The notes under the pieces were generated by a model. It ran no database searches and was not told the origin of the DNA. It saw only the letters and a program-made list of their open reading frames with translations. DNA of 64,000 nt, taken from the NCBI GenBank assembly GCA_014526335.1, contig JACTAT010000010.1:2647943-2711942 (forward strand), given 5' to 3'. The position numbers and the translations under genes were made by a program. Of this stretch, positions 22,239 through 34,567 are shown piece after piece (position 1 is the first letter of the stretch; every line of letters begins with the position of its first letter). The stretch comes from Chrysaora quinquecirrha (lineage: Eukaryota; Cnidaria; Scyphozoa; Semaeostomeae; Pelagiidae).

Positions 22239-25200
22239 GTAAGAATTTGTTTTTTCTGTTTCGTGATTTCTCTGCTTCCTTAGATTCAATCCATAGCTGA
22301 TCGCTTGATCTTACGGCCCCTGCATCGCCTCAGAACTGCACCCTAAAACACGCCATAGCAATGGGATCAAACGAGTGCAGGTCGATTTTGGCCATTGTTG
22401 AGGGGCAATGCACTCCTTTGAAATCTCGTACAACTTTGCTGAAAATCCTATTATTTTCATGGAAATCGCTTGGAAATCCTTTTGTTTTAATGTAAATCTC
22501 ATACGCCTTTTTGGAGAGTTAAATGCCCTCGGCCAGGAGTGATAATCCCTAGGGGCAATCCACCCCTTGGAAATCTCGTACACCTTTCCTGGAAATCCTA
22601 CGATTTTCATGGAAATTCTTTGGAAATCCTTTTGTTTTGATATAAACCTCTTACTCCTTTTTAAAAAGTGAAATGTCCCTTGACCATTGCTAAACAGATC
22701 TGCCATGCAGCCTATAGCTAGAGTAGAAGTTCTGGAAAACTGCAAAATATTTTGCGGAATAAATGTTTTTGCAACCAATACACTTTATAATATCAAGCTT
22801 TAGTATAGCTCTACCACTCTTCTGCGCAGTGGCTAATTTTCTTAATTCTATATTGGACTGTTTTTCTAAAACTGTTATCTTGTTTAGAAATATACTCATG
22901 TCCCCCTGATTATATTCAAACGCACAACAAACAGCTCTACGAAAACTGAAATGACGGGGGTTGATTACAGTCAATTCGCAGTCGACTTTAAATGAAACTG
23001 CGACCAATACAAATCTGACAACATCAACTTAGACCCCCTGATTATCTTTTTCATGCGTTGAAATAAAGTAGTTTTAGGAGCCCTGGACGGGGTGTGGATC
23101 ATACAGGGTTGATAATCTCCATCACAATCATCAGTTAGCAGATATTATGCAAAGGAAGACTGGCTATGCAGATGGGCACCGGTGCAGAAAAACACGAAAC
23201 TGCGTGAGGGATTGGGGCTGGCACGTTTCATCACCTCGGATACACACCAAATATGGAAACTTGCGTTGCTTTATGCTGCAAAATGCCGTTATGTGGAGTT
23301 GCATTTAGAACAAAAGACCGTTGCTATGGTATTGAATGTGTTAGTGACGACAGCTGTGAGACAGTTTTAACTGAACCTGGAGATGCAAAAGTGGAAATAT
23401 CACATGTCAGAGCGGGAAAGAGGCCAGGTAAAGATTCTCATTTAACTGACTAAATAGAGTTTGTTGCATGTCAGCTGTTTTTAGAAATCTACATGGTTTC
23501 CTGTCCCTCCCCTAGACTCACTACTAGTCCAGCTACTTGACACGATGTTGTTGTTGATATTTCCAATCGCTCTGTTTGAGTGACAAATCAAAAGGAGAGA
23601 AGTGTAATCTAGAGACTCGTGTAGTTAGTCTAATCCCCTCGCTGTAGCTTGGGAGATTCTGTTATTAGCGACCTATCAATTCTCAGGAGTATAACAGAGA
23701 CTTATGTAGCGAGTCTAGCTGGAACGGAGTATGGTACGCTGTCATACCAGAGAACAGAGGGCTTGCACAGGAGGGGAATTTCTCTCCTAGAAAAAGCGTA
23801 CGAGAGATTCTTACAACATTCCTACGAAAACAATAGAGATTCCAGCTTAGGATGTTGGAGATTCCAAGACATGCTCCCCCAGGAAATTTTCAAAATACCA
23901 CCTCCAGATTGCCTTAGGTTGACTGTTTTTCACATTAGTCTTTGAAAACTATGGTAACAAAAATGACTTGAACCTTGAATCAATGTGTAGTTCTAAGGAA
24001 AATACAACATGTTAATAAAACATAACGTGGAAAGAAATTTTTCATTTCTGGGGAAAGAAAGAAATAACACTTTGAGAATTAGCAAAGAAAACTAGGTGTT
24101 TTTGCCCAGAGAAACAAAATAGCCAAGGGAGTACAGCCTCCAGCCGAAATCCGGAAAAAAGCTATAACTAGGGGGGCTAAGCCCCTTCGAATCCCCCCAG
24201 CTCTGCACCACTGTATTACACTCTGCAACACAGTACATGTATCTGGTTGGCGCGAAGTCGTGTGACAATCTCTCATATGCAAAGGAATCCGACTGTGTCT
24301 TATTTTTCTTGATTAGCATCAGGGTGTTCCAAGTATTGTCATATCAGCAAAATGATGTATTAATTTTCAAAAATTATTCAAAATTTTTAAAAGCACTTGA
24401 TTTTTTTCTTTTTTCTTTTCCAGGCAGAGAAAAGACCTGGCTGTGTCACTACAACAATCCACACCCCGTACTGGCTCCCATATTCACCCCCCCCCCCAGT
24501 ATAACACTATCATGACGCTCTTATGACATTACTTGGACACCCTTACTTGTTAATTAATTTACAATGTACTGAGATACAGAATTTGAAATTCATGGACTTA
24601 TAAAATTACCGTCCACGATTACCAAAATTTCTTCCTAGATTATTTTTGACTCGAAATGCGGATTTAGCACCTGGTGCCGATCTAGAACAAGCTTTCCCTC
24701 GTAAAAATGCCATGCTATTTTTTCAGGGGTTAGAAATTCGTTTGCAAGTACTAACTTGCATGTGCAATATGACAGAAGTGAAGGCGAAGGTGAAATGGTG
24801 TTTTAGCGCCAGTACCTAGGATCTCAGTAGTAGGTTAACTAATCGAGACTTCGACTCTGGCTGTGACGCTACCGTGGCTGAGCTCGAACTTTGACTACAC
24901 TGAGCTTCTGACACCACGAGGCAGATGGATTACACCACGACGCCACAGCACCTTCAAGTATGGTTGGGCCTGGAATTTTTTTCAGATATGTCTGGTATGC
25001 TACCAGCCCCTATCCCTGGTTTTATTAATGACTATGAGGTGCTTCATTCGAATTTTAAGTCAAAAATAATATTGGAAGAAATCTTCTAAAGTTTGATAAG
25101 TGAAGTGATTATGTTGAAAAATGTTTTAAGTTTTGATTATATTTCATTTTCAGCGAACGCGACTGACATGAACATGGCTGGTCAATGCAGGCCGAGTCCG

Positions 25201-28200
25201 ATCTATAAAGAGGTTACATTGAAAGGAGGCATACACGCTGGCACGTATAAAGATGTTGGAGGTGTATCAACGATGGAGGAATGTCAGAAGAAATGCTGCG
25301 AGTTTCCCGCGTGTGATTTGGCACTTATTCTCGCGTCTAGTTGTTATCTTGTTGGCTGTGCGGATCATAAGAGCTGTGAACTTCAACCTGCTAAAAATCG
25401 AATTTTCATCCGAGTGTTTCTTATGTTACAAGGTGGAATAGTGAAGGAGTCAAACATACAGGTAACTAAGAATAAATAATAGTTCTGTCTATCGTCGGGT
25501 CGGGTCGGGTCGGATCAGATCGGATCGGCTCTGTTCTTCTCTGTTATCTTTTATGCTCTGCTTTACTCTATTCTGCTCCGATTCGCAGTATTACTCCACT
25601 CTGCCCTGATTTTGTTTGCTGTGATGTTATCCACTTTACTTTTCTCTTATTTGTCTTTGTCTGCTCTGTTGGATGGATCTAAAGCCTTGCCGTACTTCGC
25701 CAACATTACAATCAAAATTTTGGCCACCTTCTTTTTGCTTGTTGATTGCTACTGGGCCAGGGGTGGGGTGGCTAAACATAACCAACATTTCAGCCAACAT
25801 TCCTATCCAAAATATTGTCTTGACTGAGGAGCTGGGAATAGCTATTGTGAATTTCTTATTTGGGAGTGTTGTTGTATTTTTTCTATGTCGAAAAATTGAA
25901 AGTTGTTAGCAGATACCAGCACATCGATTTACCTCTTTTGCACCTCCCTGAGGACGCTATTTTTGTTTCTTTGTATGAAAAGTGAACGTCTTAGTCAAGA
26001 CTTATGTTTGAAGCCAACTTCTGTGCTATACATTTGTTGACTCGGTTGGCCAAACAAAGCAAACATTCCGACTTGTTGGATAGATTTTTATCTGGATTAA
26101 AGAGGGTCGTTAAGGAGTTCCAGGGAACACGGGAACATGCTTAACTTTTTCATCATTTCTCCAACAGTGCAACTTCAAGAAAAAGCGTCAGTCAAACATT
26201 CTTGTCCAGCTATGAAACCATTAGACAAAGTAACTTTAAAAGGAGGTCTACAGACTGGAGATTTCACTGATGTTGGCAAGGTCAATGATTTAGCTCAATG
26301 CTACGACATATGCTGCCAGCAGGATAATTGTGACTTGGCATTCTTATTAGCGCAGAACTGTTTCAGTGTACAATGCAAAGACAAGCGACTGTGCAGCACT
26401 GTTCCTGCGCAGCCTTCGATTTTCAACCCACAGATTGCGTATATTACGTCAAGAATGCCTGGAGGTGGTGCAGATGCCACGGCTAAAGGGAGCCTAGGTA
26501 AGGTTTAATACAGTGCTTTATTCCTTTATTTTCATGCATAACTCAGCTTGTTAAATTAGCCGTAACTTTCTTATGTAATCGCAATTTTTTCCAGCCCGGG
26601 CTGAAAACTCTCTTTGCACAAGCCTAGTTTGACTGTGGCTTGAGTTTCGTGCCAAAATGTTTCAATTTTGGCGTCATATTCCATTTCAGGCCGGCTGAAA
26701 ACGTTCATTTAATTGCATGCCCATTTCAACCCGGCTAACCGAGTTGAAATTTCAGCCCGTGCTGAAAACTCTCATATAATCAGCTCCATAGACCCTATAG
26801 GGCTCAGAGAGATTTCTCCCTTACTCCAGGGACTGACAAGCCGGGCGCAAACCGTGCCAACATGTTGGCCAACATCGCCGCCAACAATTGTTGGCCAACA
26901 TGTTGGCACGGTTTGCTATAGATGTTGGCCTAATAAACAACATGTTGTTGACGAAAAAATGTTGGCCAACATTTTTAAACATGTTTAAAAATGTTGGCCA
27001 ACATTTTCGTCGATTTGAACAAAATTGATGTGTTGGTACGGTTTGCTATGTCTCGCCAACATGTTGGCACAACATTTTCAATTTCGGTCGTTATTTCGGA
27101 GACCCTTAAATGAGAAATAGATTTAAGCTGGCGGTTTGAGTTGGAACACGAGTTTTTCTTCTTCGTCGTCAACCAAAAGAGCGAGCAATAAACAAACAGC
27201 TGCTTCCTTTTCGGCCATGTTTGCAAAAGATCATTTGTAGATGACGTCAGCAACCCAAAACATCTCAGATGTTGTGATGGTATGGCAAACCGTACCAACA
27301 TGTTGGCCTATTTTCAGCCAACATGTTGGCCAACAATGTTGGCACGGTTTCTGTATCAGTTTCATTCAACTTTACGTCTTCTGCTTCCTTTTCAAGGAAA
27401 GCTTGCTTTTTGTTTCTTCTCGAACTTTCGCAAAGGGAAAAAGTCCCTTTTTCCAACATAAGCAGGGCCGATTCCTGTTTAGATGGCTTCAATTACATAA
27501 GAAATTACACGTAGTTCAGGAATGACATATGTCAGAAAGCCCCTACCATTTCCTGTGATCCTAAGAACGTTTGATAATTTTGAGAGTTGTTTTCCTTTTT
27601 GCCGTCATTAAGTTCCAGAAGGAGTTCCCTAGACTTACTACACGAGTCACAGTTAACACTTATCAGACCGAGACTAACACCAAACCCAGAACCCTCAAAC
27701 TATGAGCGTCCAGCAATTCAACTTTACAACTACAGCGACAAACAGCGATGACAATGGATCTAAAAATTATTCGCGCCTTCTAACTTTGAAATTATTCCAA
27801 CCTTGTCACATTAAGCGTGTTTTAAACTTTTAGAAAAATTCAAAGAGACGTTGAGAAAGCCAGTTGAAATGACTTTGGTTATGGGCAACCTCGGCGACTC
27901 TCAGCCTGCTGATACGCCTAAAAAGAAACCTGATGTTAAGAACAAGGCTAAAATAGCTTCACAACTTGCCAAACTTGGAGAAGATAACGACAAAGACAAA
28001 GAAGGCAGCTTACCTGGCGAAAGTCATAAGGGGTCTTCTGATTGCAAGCCTTCACCTGTCATGCATAATGTCACTTTAAAGGAGGCAGAAAGTCTGGGGA
28101 CTTCAAAGAAGTACCTCATGTTAAAACATGCAAGAATGTGTATCACGTTGTTGCGATGACAGCAAATGCAGCCTCGCGTTCATGCTGTCGAGTACTTGTT

Positions 28201-31200
28201 ATTCAGTGACATGCAAAAATAAGGATCTCTGCAGAACCATTCCATCACCGCCCAGCGGATTTCATCCACAGGTTGCCATGGTGAGACTTGAAAGTGGCGC
28301 AAGCAAACTTGAATCTAAACCAGGTATGATCTGTTCTGACTTAGCACCCTGGTTGTGCCTTTTTATACTGTCACAGTTAGTTATGAAAGGCTATATTGAA
28401 GGGGGTTAACTCTGCTGGCACTTTCAGTGTTTCGAGTATTTCTGTGCTCTTGCTCTCTAGCCATAGTATTTGCATTTCATGCTTTTCATTCGAACGAACA
28501 GATTGCCATTTTGCTCCTCAATCCCAAAACATTAACCAGGAGAAATGTGTTCCTTTGTTTTGACAAGGGCCATTTCACCCTTAAATTGGAGTGGGGGGGG
28601 GAGTGGAGTGTCACTCACTCACTAACAAACTTTCTGACCAGCGCTTGTTTAGATAGCTTCGATTACACGAGAGATTACACGTAGTTACGGGAATTACGAA
28701 ATTCAGGAATATAGAATTAGAGTTTTACTATTTTTTATGTTTTCGTTTACAGATAAACTAGACAGGTTACCTGAGGCTGCGACAAAAGAAATGGCGGCAC
28801 CAAAGCCTGAAAATCCGGTCAAAAAACCCGAAAATCCAACTGAAAAACCAACGAAAAAACAAGAAAAACCCACGAGCAGTGAAGCGAAGAAAACTTGCTC
28901 ACACAAGCCAGCAATAAAGGGAAGTCACTAAAAGGCGGGAAAAAGTCTGGCAAATTCAGATATTTCAAGAATGTGTCGGATATGAAGACTTGTATTTCAA
29001 GGTGTTGTTCAATGAACGATAAATGTGATGTGGCATATATGGAAGGGGGTAAATGCTATGGAATTTCTTGTTTGCAAAAGGGTTTATGTATGGCAGTAGA
29101 CAAGAAACCAACAGACGCTTTCCCCGTTTTTGCTTACATGGATCATTTTCTTAAAAGTGGAGAGGAGGCTGAATCAACAGAGCTGGACCAAGGGCTTGGT
29201 GAGGATGAATTTCTTCATTTATAAGATTTTATCCTTCACAAAATCCATCTCTCTGATTGGCTAATTTTTATTCCTCCCAACTTTCCTGCTACCTTTTAGA
29301 ATACGAATTCTTAGGCCTTTATGGCAGACAGTTTCTAGAAATAGATTTGTCGCATTTTTGCTCTAGACTGAAGCTAATCTTATTGTCCAAGTTGTTTGTC
29401 TTGAAATTATATAAGTCGTAGTTTGAGTTGAGCGTCCGGCAATTCAATTCAATAGCGGTAACTGATGCAGTAAACAAACTCTTTCAGTCCATACAGAAAC
29501 AGCTTTTGACATGAGCCGATAAAAAGAGTTTGTTTTTTCGCTTGAACATCTCAACGAATTCTATTGGTTATTTTCGCTGTATTCTGTGAGCCGATTGGTG
29601 TTTAAAACACAATACCAATCCAGCTCTCCTTTTTGATTGGTGCATTTGAATCCGAATCTTGGTATATATTTTCCGTTGTAGTTACTTGTTTCGGCCTATT
29701 TCTGACGTTAATACTCTGAGGAGTGATAGACGAAAGATTTTCCCAAAATTTTGAAATTTGTACCAGTCAAAAATCATGTTCTAAAAAGTATGCTCTAAAG
29801 CATGTTGGCGATCTATCCAAACTGCAAGTATCTTATTCTTTATTGTTCTTAAAGTTCCTTATAGCGTTGAGAACATATAGTATAACCCAGCTTCTACTTT
29901 ACAGAACTGTCAGAAGACGCAAAAATTCCTGGCCACAGTCCTGCTGATAACAAAGCTTGCAGTAACGTAGAGATAGCTCACAATGTGACGCTAAAAGGCG
30001 GAACGCGGGCTGGAATTTTCAAAGAATTAGGGAAAATGGTTGAAATGAAGAAATGCGTCGCGTCGTGCTGTGACCGACCGGAATGTGACGTCGCATATAT
30101 GCTGAACGGCCACTGCTTTGCGGTCCAGTGTACGGATGGTAATCTATGTCAAGCTACAGCTGAACCAGCAAAAGCTGGTGATACGGTGGCTTTAGCATAT
30201 ATGAATAAAGCCGGTCTTGGTGAATATAAAAGAGGTTAGTTTGTATTCTTTTGCTATTAAAAATAATCGTAACCCGGTTATATAATACCGTTTAACAGAG
30301 AACTCTGAATTATTGCTGTTTTAAGTCCTGTGTTTGTAAATCCTTAATGTTGGCTGCAGTGTTCACTTTCACCTGAAGAAGCAACCCCACCGGAGGAGAT
30401 TTGTGGTCATTTTCTAAGCGATTTAGGTAAACTGCCCCCAGAAAGTGCATACTTCAGTCATGTAAAGCCCCCCTTTCAGAAGAGGTCTTGCTCCACCTTT
30501 GTCTAACTGTTTAACTGCTTTGATTCCATTCATTCCTATCACCATAAAAAGCTCATTCATCCCAACTCTATTCTCGAGGTTTCGTTGCAATGCAAGTACC
30601 CTTCTATTTACCTGAATCGTGGTTGCTACAGAAATCTCAATCAATATAACTCAAACAACTGTCTACTTCCCTGTATTCTGATCACTATAGAAAACTCCGT
30701 CACTTAGTCAAGCAACTGTCTACTTCCCCACTATTGATCAAGATAGAAAAATTCCTAATTAACTGAAACAACTATCTAATTCTCTTGATTCTGATCACCA
30801 TCAAAAGCCTAAATCAACTATTCGAAGTTTCACCAGATTTCGGAGCCTTCTGGCCGTCAAACTTTTATTATGATGTAAATTCGTCACATTAAATTAATTT
30901 CCTTTTTATTTCAGATTTTTTCGTTGTATATATTATTGCTGGATCATTAGCATTTGTTGCAGTTGCCGGTGGATTTATCTGGGGAGTATTTGTATTCACA
31001 AAAAGGTAATTCATCCACCGTTAGCTTTTCTTGAAAAGTTTCTTAACTCTGTTCGGTTTCATAACCGGCTAAATACTGAAAACTCTTTTTCTAGTAATAA
31101 TTATTTTTCCTTTTTCTATTTTCAGACAAAGATTAAAGAATCATAAAAATAGACTTCTTGACGAGGAAGAAGAAAGTGTAGACGATCTTGTTGCAAGACG

Positions 31201-31483
31201 TAAGCTTTAAGACTTTCCTTGTGTATGTTAATTCTATTGTTCCCTCTATTAATACTGTTTCTACTGTTAATTCTATTAATCCTATTCAATTGTTGGGGGT
31301 GGGTATAGGCCCTTGTAAACTCTCCACGACATCACCCACTAAGAAAACAAAGATAGAAGATAGCAATTTTGCTTGAATTACAGCTAAGCAATATCGTAGT
31401 AGAGATTCAGAAGTTTCTAGTAGATTTCTCTTTATTTTCTAGCATCGCATACAAGATACAGAACTCCGATGTCAAGGTACTGA
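22184..31483 (+). CDS. Gene C: type I membrane protein with six MANSC domains
   Basis: Exons: 22184-22238, 23135-23427, 25154-25461, 26168-26497, 27834-28323, 28753-29198, 29905-30234, 30915-31005, 31126-31199, 31443-31483. Exon 1 (MNLVKNLLIFLIWIFSEL) is a signal peptide ending in phase 1, matching the MANSC exons. Exons 2-7 each carry one MANSC; exon 8 is the 91-nt membrane-span exon; exons 9-10 the tail. Five single bases are missing (one each in exons 2, 3 and 6, two in exon 5); with these the model closes at about 820 residues. Each break has conserved sequence on both sides. The high count could mean early decay of this gene, but the lack of insertions or other lesions favours assembly error. 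It lies between genes B and D on the same strand. Confidence 0.78.
22395..22690. repeat. Two-unit tandem repeat, about 155 bp per unit
   Basis: GGGGCAATGCACTCCTTTGA at about 22400 and GGGGCAATCCACCCCTTGGA at about 22552 open two similar units, each containing ATTTTCATGGAAAT and TTGGAAATCCTTTTGTTTT. It lies in intron 1 of gene C. Confidence 0.75.
23135..23427 (+). CDS. Gene C exon 2: MANSC domain 1, one base short
   Basis: 293 nt instead of 294. Before the break the frame reads DWLCRWAPVQKNTKLR; after it, IGAGTFHHLGYTPNMETCVA, LCCKMPLCGVAF. The missing base is probably a G near 23206. The acceptor ATCATCAG at 23134 is the one that gives phase 1. It ends with EISHVRAGKRP and donor G|GTAAAG. 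Confidence 0.75.
24779..24957 (-). repeat. tRNA-like SINE, copy 4
   Basis: Near full-length on the minus strand, in intron 2 of gene C. The plus strand shows GAAGGCGAAGGTGAAATGGT at the tail end and CACGACGCCACAGCACCTTC at the head end. Confidence 0.7.
25154..25461 (+). CDS. Gene C exon 3: MANSC domain 2, one base short
   Basis: 308 nt instead of 309. CRPSPIYKEVTLKGGIHAG, CQKKCCEFPACDLALIL, CYLVGC and SCELQP read cleanly; then the frame shifts near 25401-25406, after which FHPSVSYVTRWNSEGVKHT matches the family ending (F.PQ.AYV). Without the shift the exon end would be in phase 0 and would not join exon 4. Confidence 0.78.
25495..25537. repeat. (GGGTC)n-like microsatellite
   Basis: GGGTCGGGTCGGGTCGGGTC followed by diverged GGATC units, 30 bp after exon 3 of gene C. 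Confidence 0.85.
26168..26497 (+). CDS. Gene C exon 4: MANSC domain 3
   Basis: 330 nt, phase 1 to 1, intact. CPAMKPLDKVTLKGGLQTG, CYDICCQQDNCDLAFLLAQ, CFSVQC, LCSTVP, FNPQIAYI. A Gly/Ala-rich linker follows (PGGGADATAKGSL). Confidence 0.87.
26847..27350. repeat. Inverted-repeat element with CAAACCGTGCCAACATGTTG ends
   Basis: Ends facing each other at 26847 and 27350 read CAAACCGTGCCAACATG and CATGTTGG...GGCACGGTTT. Internal copies of TGTTGGCCAACA make the whole element palindrome-rich. It is in intron 4 of gene C and looks like a MITE, possibly with a second copy nested. Confidence 0.7.
27834..28323 (+). CDS. Gene C exon 5: long basic linker and MANSC domain 4, two bases short
   Basis: 490 nt instead of 492. 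The first half is a Lys/Asp-rich linker (KKKPDVKNKAKIASQLAKLG, then EDNDKDKEG). The domain starts CKPSPVMHNVTLK; a base is missing near 28078-28080 (run of A), the middle reads SGDFKEVPHVKTCK, and another base is missing near 28133-28135, after which CVSRCCDDSKCSLAFMLSST, CYSVTC, LCRTIP and FHPQVAMV follow. Confidence 0.72.
28753..29198 (+). CDS. Gene C exon 6: Pro/Glu/Lys-repeat linker and MANSC domain 5, one base short
   Basis: 446 nt instead of 447. A PEK-type repeat (PENPVKKPENPTEKPTKKQE) precedes the domain. The frame breaks in the A run at 28916-28918, between CSHKPAI and GKSLKGGKKSGKF. Then CISRCCSMNDKCDVAYMEG, CYGISC, LCMAVD. The linker resembles an extended extracellular stalk. Confidence 0.75.
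29905..30234 (+). CDS. Gene C exon 7: MANSC domain 6
   Basis: 330 nt, intact. VEIAHNVTLKGGTRAGIF, CVASCCDRPECDVAYMLNG, CFAVQC, LCQATA, VALAYM. It joins straight to the membrane-span exon. Confidence 0.87.
30915..31483 (+). CDS. Gene C exons 8-10: membrane span and cytoplasmic tail
   Basis: Exon 8 (30915-31005, 91 nt) reads DFFVVYIIAGSLAFVAVAGG then FIWGVFVFTKR. Exon 9 (31126-31199) is RQRLKNHKNRLLDEEEESVD then DLVAR; exon 10 (31443-31483) ends RTPMSRY and TGA. The tail is short, basic next to the membrane, then acidic. No known signalling motif is evident. Confidence 0.83.
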
Positions 31484-32616
31484 GAAGACGGTCAATCGAT
31501 AAACTCCAAAAACAACTACGAGATAAATTGTAAATAATTTTACACCAATCGCTCTGTGATCTAGGATATTTTAACAATTAATATCTTCATTGTAAATTGA
31601 TTAACATGTTTGCTGTGACTTAGCACAGCAATTTGCTTTCACTTGAAAGCAGCATAGTAAAGGTAGCTGGAGGGAGGGGGTATGTTTAACCCCAATTTGT
31701 CAGGTTTGGAATCTCCCAGAAACACAAACCTTTGGACTCAAGATCATCCCAAAATTTCGGCTTGACCTGAAAAAGCTGCCTCTTACAATGTTCGACTCTT
31801 TCCCTCACTGAAAGAGCTACTTTTCTGGTCATAATTACCCCATATGTTTTCCCTATACTAGACTGCATGACGGTCCTCACACTGTTTGGCCAGTGCTCCG
31901 CGGTACTGCCTTCATTTTATGCTTCTATAGGCGTAGGCCCTGCTTATAGGCGTAGGCCCTGTGTGGGCAACATTTTCAATTTGAAATAAAAACCTTTTCT
32001 TCAGAGCTCAATATTTGTTGCCCTCGTCCCCTAAGGGCATCCCAACATATCGTCAAGAATTGACTGCCGCTTCTTATTTCATTCCATCATGAATCTACCC
32101 TTAATTGATATTACATTTACAGATATAGCTTCATAAGCAGCATTCATCTACTTTTAAACCCCTCGTCGAGTATAAGTTTTTAAGCATCTTAAAACTTGTT
32201 TCGTTTTAAAATTGTACCGAGTTATCGTTTTTTTTGGTAAATCGTATTTTATGTTGCTTTGTCGTTGTCGAATTAAATTTTCTAATAAAATATAAAAAAT
32301 TAAAGAAATTGTCTATTTTGTGCTATTTTCCTGATACTTGTGAAGTTTCTAAGAAACTAGTTGAAATCTTCAAGAAGTGCAAAAGCTTCAGGAATCGGAC
32401 TTTTAGATTAGAAACTTTCCGCGGAATTTTTCGGACTTCAGCATTAATTTTAAATCTTTTTCTGCTTCTTCTAAAATCTTACAGCTCTTTTTCTTGGCAT
32501 TAACAAAGGAGCTGAAGATGTTGAATTTGCCGCACTTGTCATTAGAGCACTTTCTGATCTCCCCATTTCATGTTACAAGCTCAAAGAAACTGGAGTTTTG
32601 AACCTAAGTGCCTAAT

Positions 32617-32784
32617 TTGCTGATGCTGTGGGGCCGTGATTGAGCTTCACAAAGTCAGGGTTCGAGCCCTAGCCAGGGTATTGTCACAGCAAAGGTCGAC
32701 GCGACGTCCAGTTTTCTTTAGTTCCTCTCCTTCTGAGATCCAAGCGACTGGCGTTTCACCTTCACCTTTGCGGGGTGACATGTA
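32617..32784 (+). repeat. tRNA-like SINE, copy 5 (diverged)
   Basis: GGTTCGAGCCC (B box) and the tail GATCCAAGCGACTGGCG then TTTCACCTTCACC are recognisable; the A-box region is damaged. Confidence 0.6.
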
Positions 32785-33029
32785 CAGCAATTTTGGCCCT
32801 TGTTCTTGCGGTAATCTACGAGTGGCGGCTAGAGGCATCTCGTCGACTGTAGCCTCCAAAGCACTCTTTGTTATAAATGCTTCATAACTTCAATTGCCCT
32901 GCTCTGCTTTCTCCTCTTTCTTTCTTTCTTTCTTTTTTTTTATTTCCTCCGGTCTTTTTTCATTATTTTGAGGCTCTGGTTCCAGGGTAAACTTCAATGA
33001 AACTCGCAAGCAAGCAAACTTCATACGCT

Positions 33030-33265
33030 AACCAATGCCTTTGCCAAACGATCAAACATTGTTTGTCAAACATTTAAAATTTCCTTGCCATGCAATGTCT
33101 GACTGTTTGGCCATGTCACAAAGCATTGCTCGATAAGCAAAATGGGCTAGACAATGTCTTTGAAACATTCACAAACATCTGCTTGACACAAGAAAAACAT
33201 GTTTGAAGAGAAATGTTTCGCAAAGTGGCAAAACAGTAAAACATTTTGTTTGAGAAGTACCCCCA
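33030..33265. repeat. Inverted-repeat element family 1, copy
   Basis: Starts GCCAAACGATCAAACATTGT and contains the inner TTTGGCCATGTCACAAAGCA motif. The right end is eroded. Confidence 0.65.
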
Positions 33266-34188
33266 GCTTGTGTCCAAGATACTTTCTGTAATAAATATTC
33301 TTGTATTGGATACTCATGATCCTGGTGAAGTATGGATAGCAAAGTTCATTAATGAATTGTGGAAAATGATTCTGATAAGACTCGAACTAAAACCCAAAAT
33401 TTCCCGGCCGCACGCCTTATGGTCTTAACTTCTAAACTGCCACACCACGCGTATTAAAGCAATTTTGGGATTTCCGAGAGCTTCTGTAGCCACATGGGCA
33501 GTTTTATTCGGTAAGTTGTCACAGAACACCCTCGCAAAAGATGTCAAATTGCCGAAAATCCAGCTGAAAACACTATAGTTCGAAAGACTTTCGCCAAAAC
33601 TTCGTAAAGAGCGTAGGTGTCATTATCGCACAATATTGAAAAATCGCCGCGATGTGACAAGGTGACGAAATTTTCATTTTGCCTCATTTAACTGGTTCGT
33701 TTTACGATTAAACCTGTTTAGAAACAACGGCAAAACATCCAATCAAGACATAGGAAATTCTGCCTTAGCATAATGTACCACCCTGGAAACATGGTCAAGT
33801 GATCATAAATACCAGTAATTTGAAGCTGCGAGCAAGAAGAAAGGAAAAGTCTAGAAAATAAAATGGCGATGATTCTATTATGAATTTCTAACTGGTAGAA
33901 TAGTATTTATGGTGTAATTTCATAAAAATGATATAGAAGTACTTGGGACAGTTTTTTGGTGCAAATACATCCGCCATTTTAGAAAACGGATCTTTACATA
34001 AAGAACTATTGTGATTTTATTTGTTGTCGTGTTATCGTCTACATCTGAAAATGGAGAGGTCATCTTCAGGAAGACTTGACGAAACATCGCAATTTTATAC
34101 AAATAATTCGTTATTGGATGAACAAAGTAGGAATCGATGTACTTGTTATATATCCAGCAAAAGAAACAGGACTTATTCTACAATCCCA

Positions 34189-34567
34189 ATGCGTCTTATG
34201 AAGGACATTTCCAAGTTTACGCTTACGATATTAGCCTTGCTTTTTCTGGGCCTAAATTCTGTCAATGGAGAACATCTCACTGATTATAATATTTGTTTGA
34301 GAGGAGAATATTTTGAGGACTATGCCTTAAAAGGTGGCTCAAAAGCTGGGGAATATATTAAACTTGGGTCTGTTTCTTCGTTTCATGAGTGTGCGGAACT
34401 TTGCTGCCAACAGAGGCGTTGCAAAATGGCTCTCATGTTGAAAACTAGTTGCTTCCGAGTTGATTGTTATGAAGGAGAACCCCACAGATGTAAGAGGATA
34501 TCTGCCAAACGTTCTAGATTCAAACCGAAGTTATTTATCAGAGGAGAAGTCGAAAAACCCGTCAAAG
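34189..34567 (+). CDS. KIAA0319L: Gene D exon 1: signal peptide and MANSC domain
   Basis: After the signal peptide (cleavage probably after SVNG), CLRGEYFEDYALKGGSKAGE, CAELCCQQRRCKMALMLKTS, CFRVDC and RCKRIS give all eight cysteines. Phase 1 end, donor G|GTAATT. The exon lies about 2.7 kb after gene C. Confidence 0.85.

Larger units (their letters stand above)
31484..34188. other. Intergenic stretch between genes C and D
   Basis: No exon was recognised. AATAAA at 31985-31990 may end gene C. A SINE copy lies at 32617, a CTTT-rich tract at about 32919-32946, and an element-family-1 copy at 33030-33265. The frame of gene D exon 1 stays open upstream to at least 34051, where another ATG occurs. 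Confidence 0.5.

Noticed and set aside
22311..22778. 155-residue open frame, minus strand, with an internal repeat
   Set aside because: The repeat is the 155-bp tandem duplication in the DNA, not a protein domain; it lies inside intron 1 of gene C.
24079..24515. Overlapping open frames of 67-92 residues on both strands
   Set aside because: No homology and no splice fit with gene C exons 2 and 3; treated as intron.
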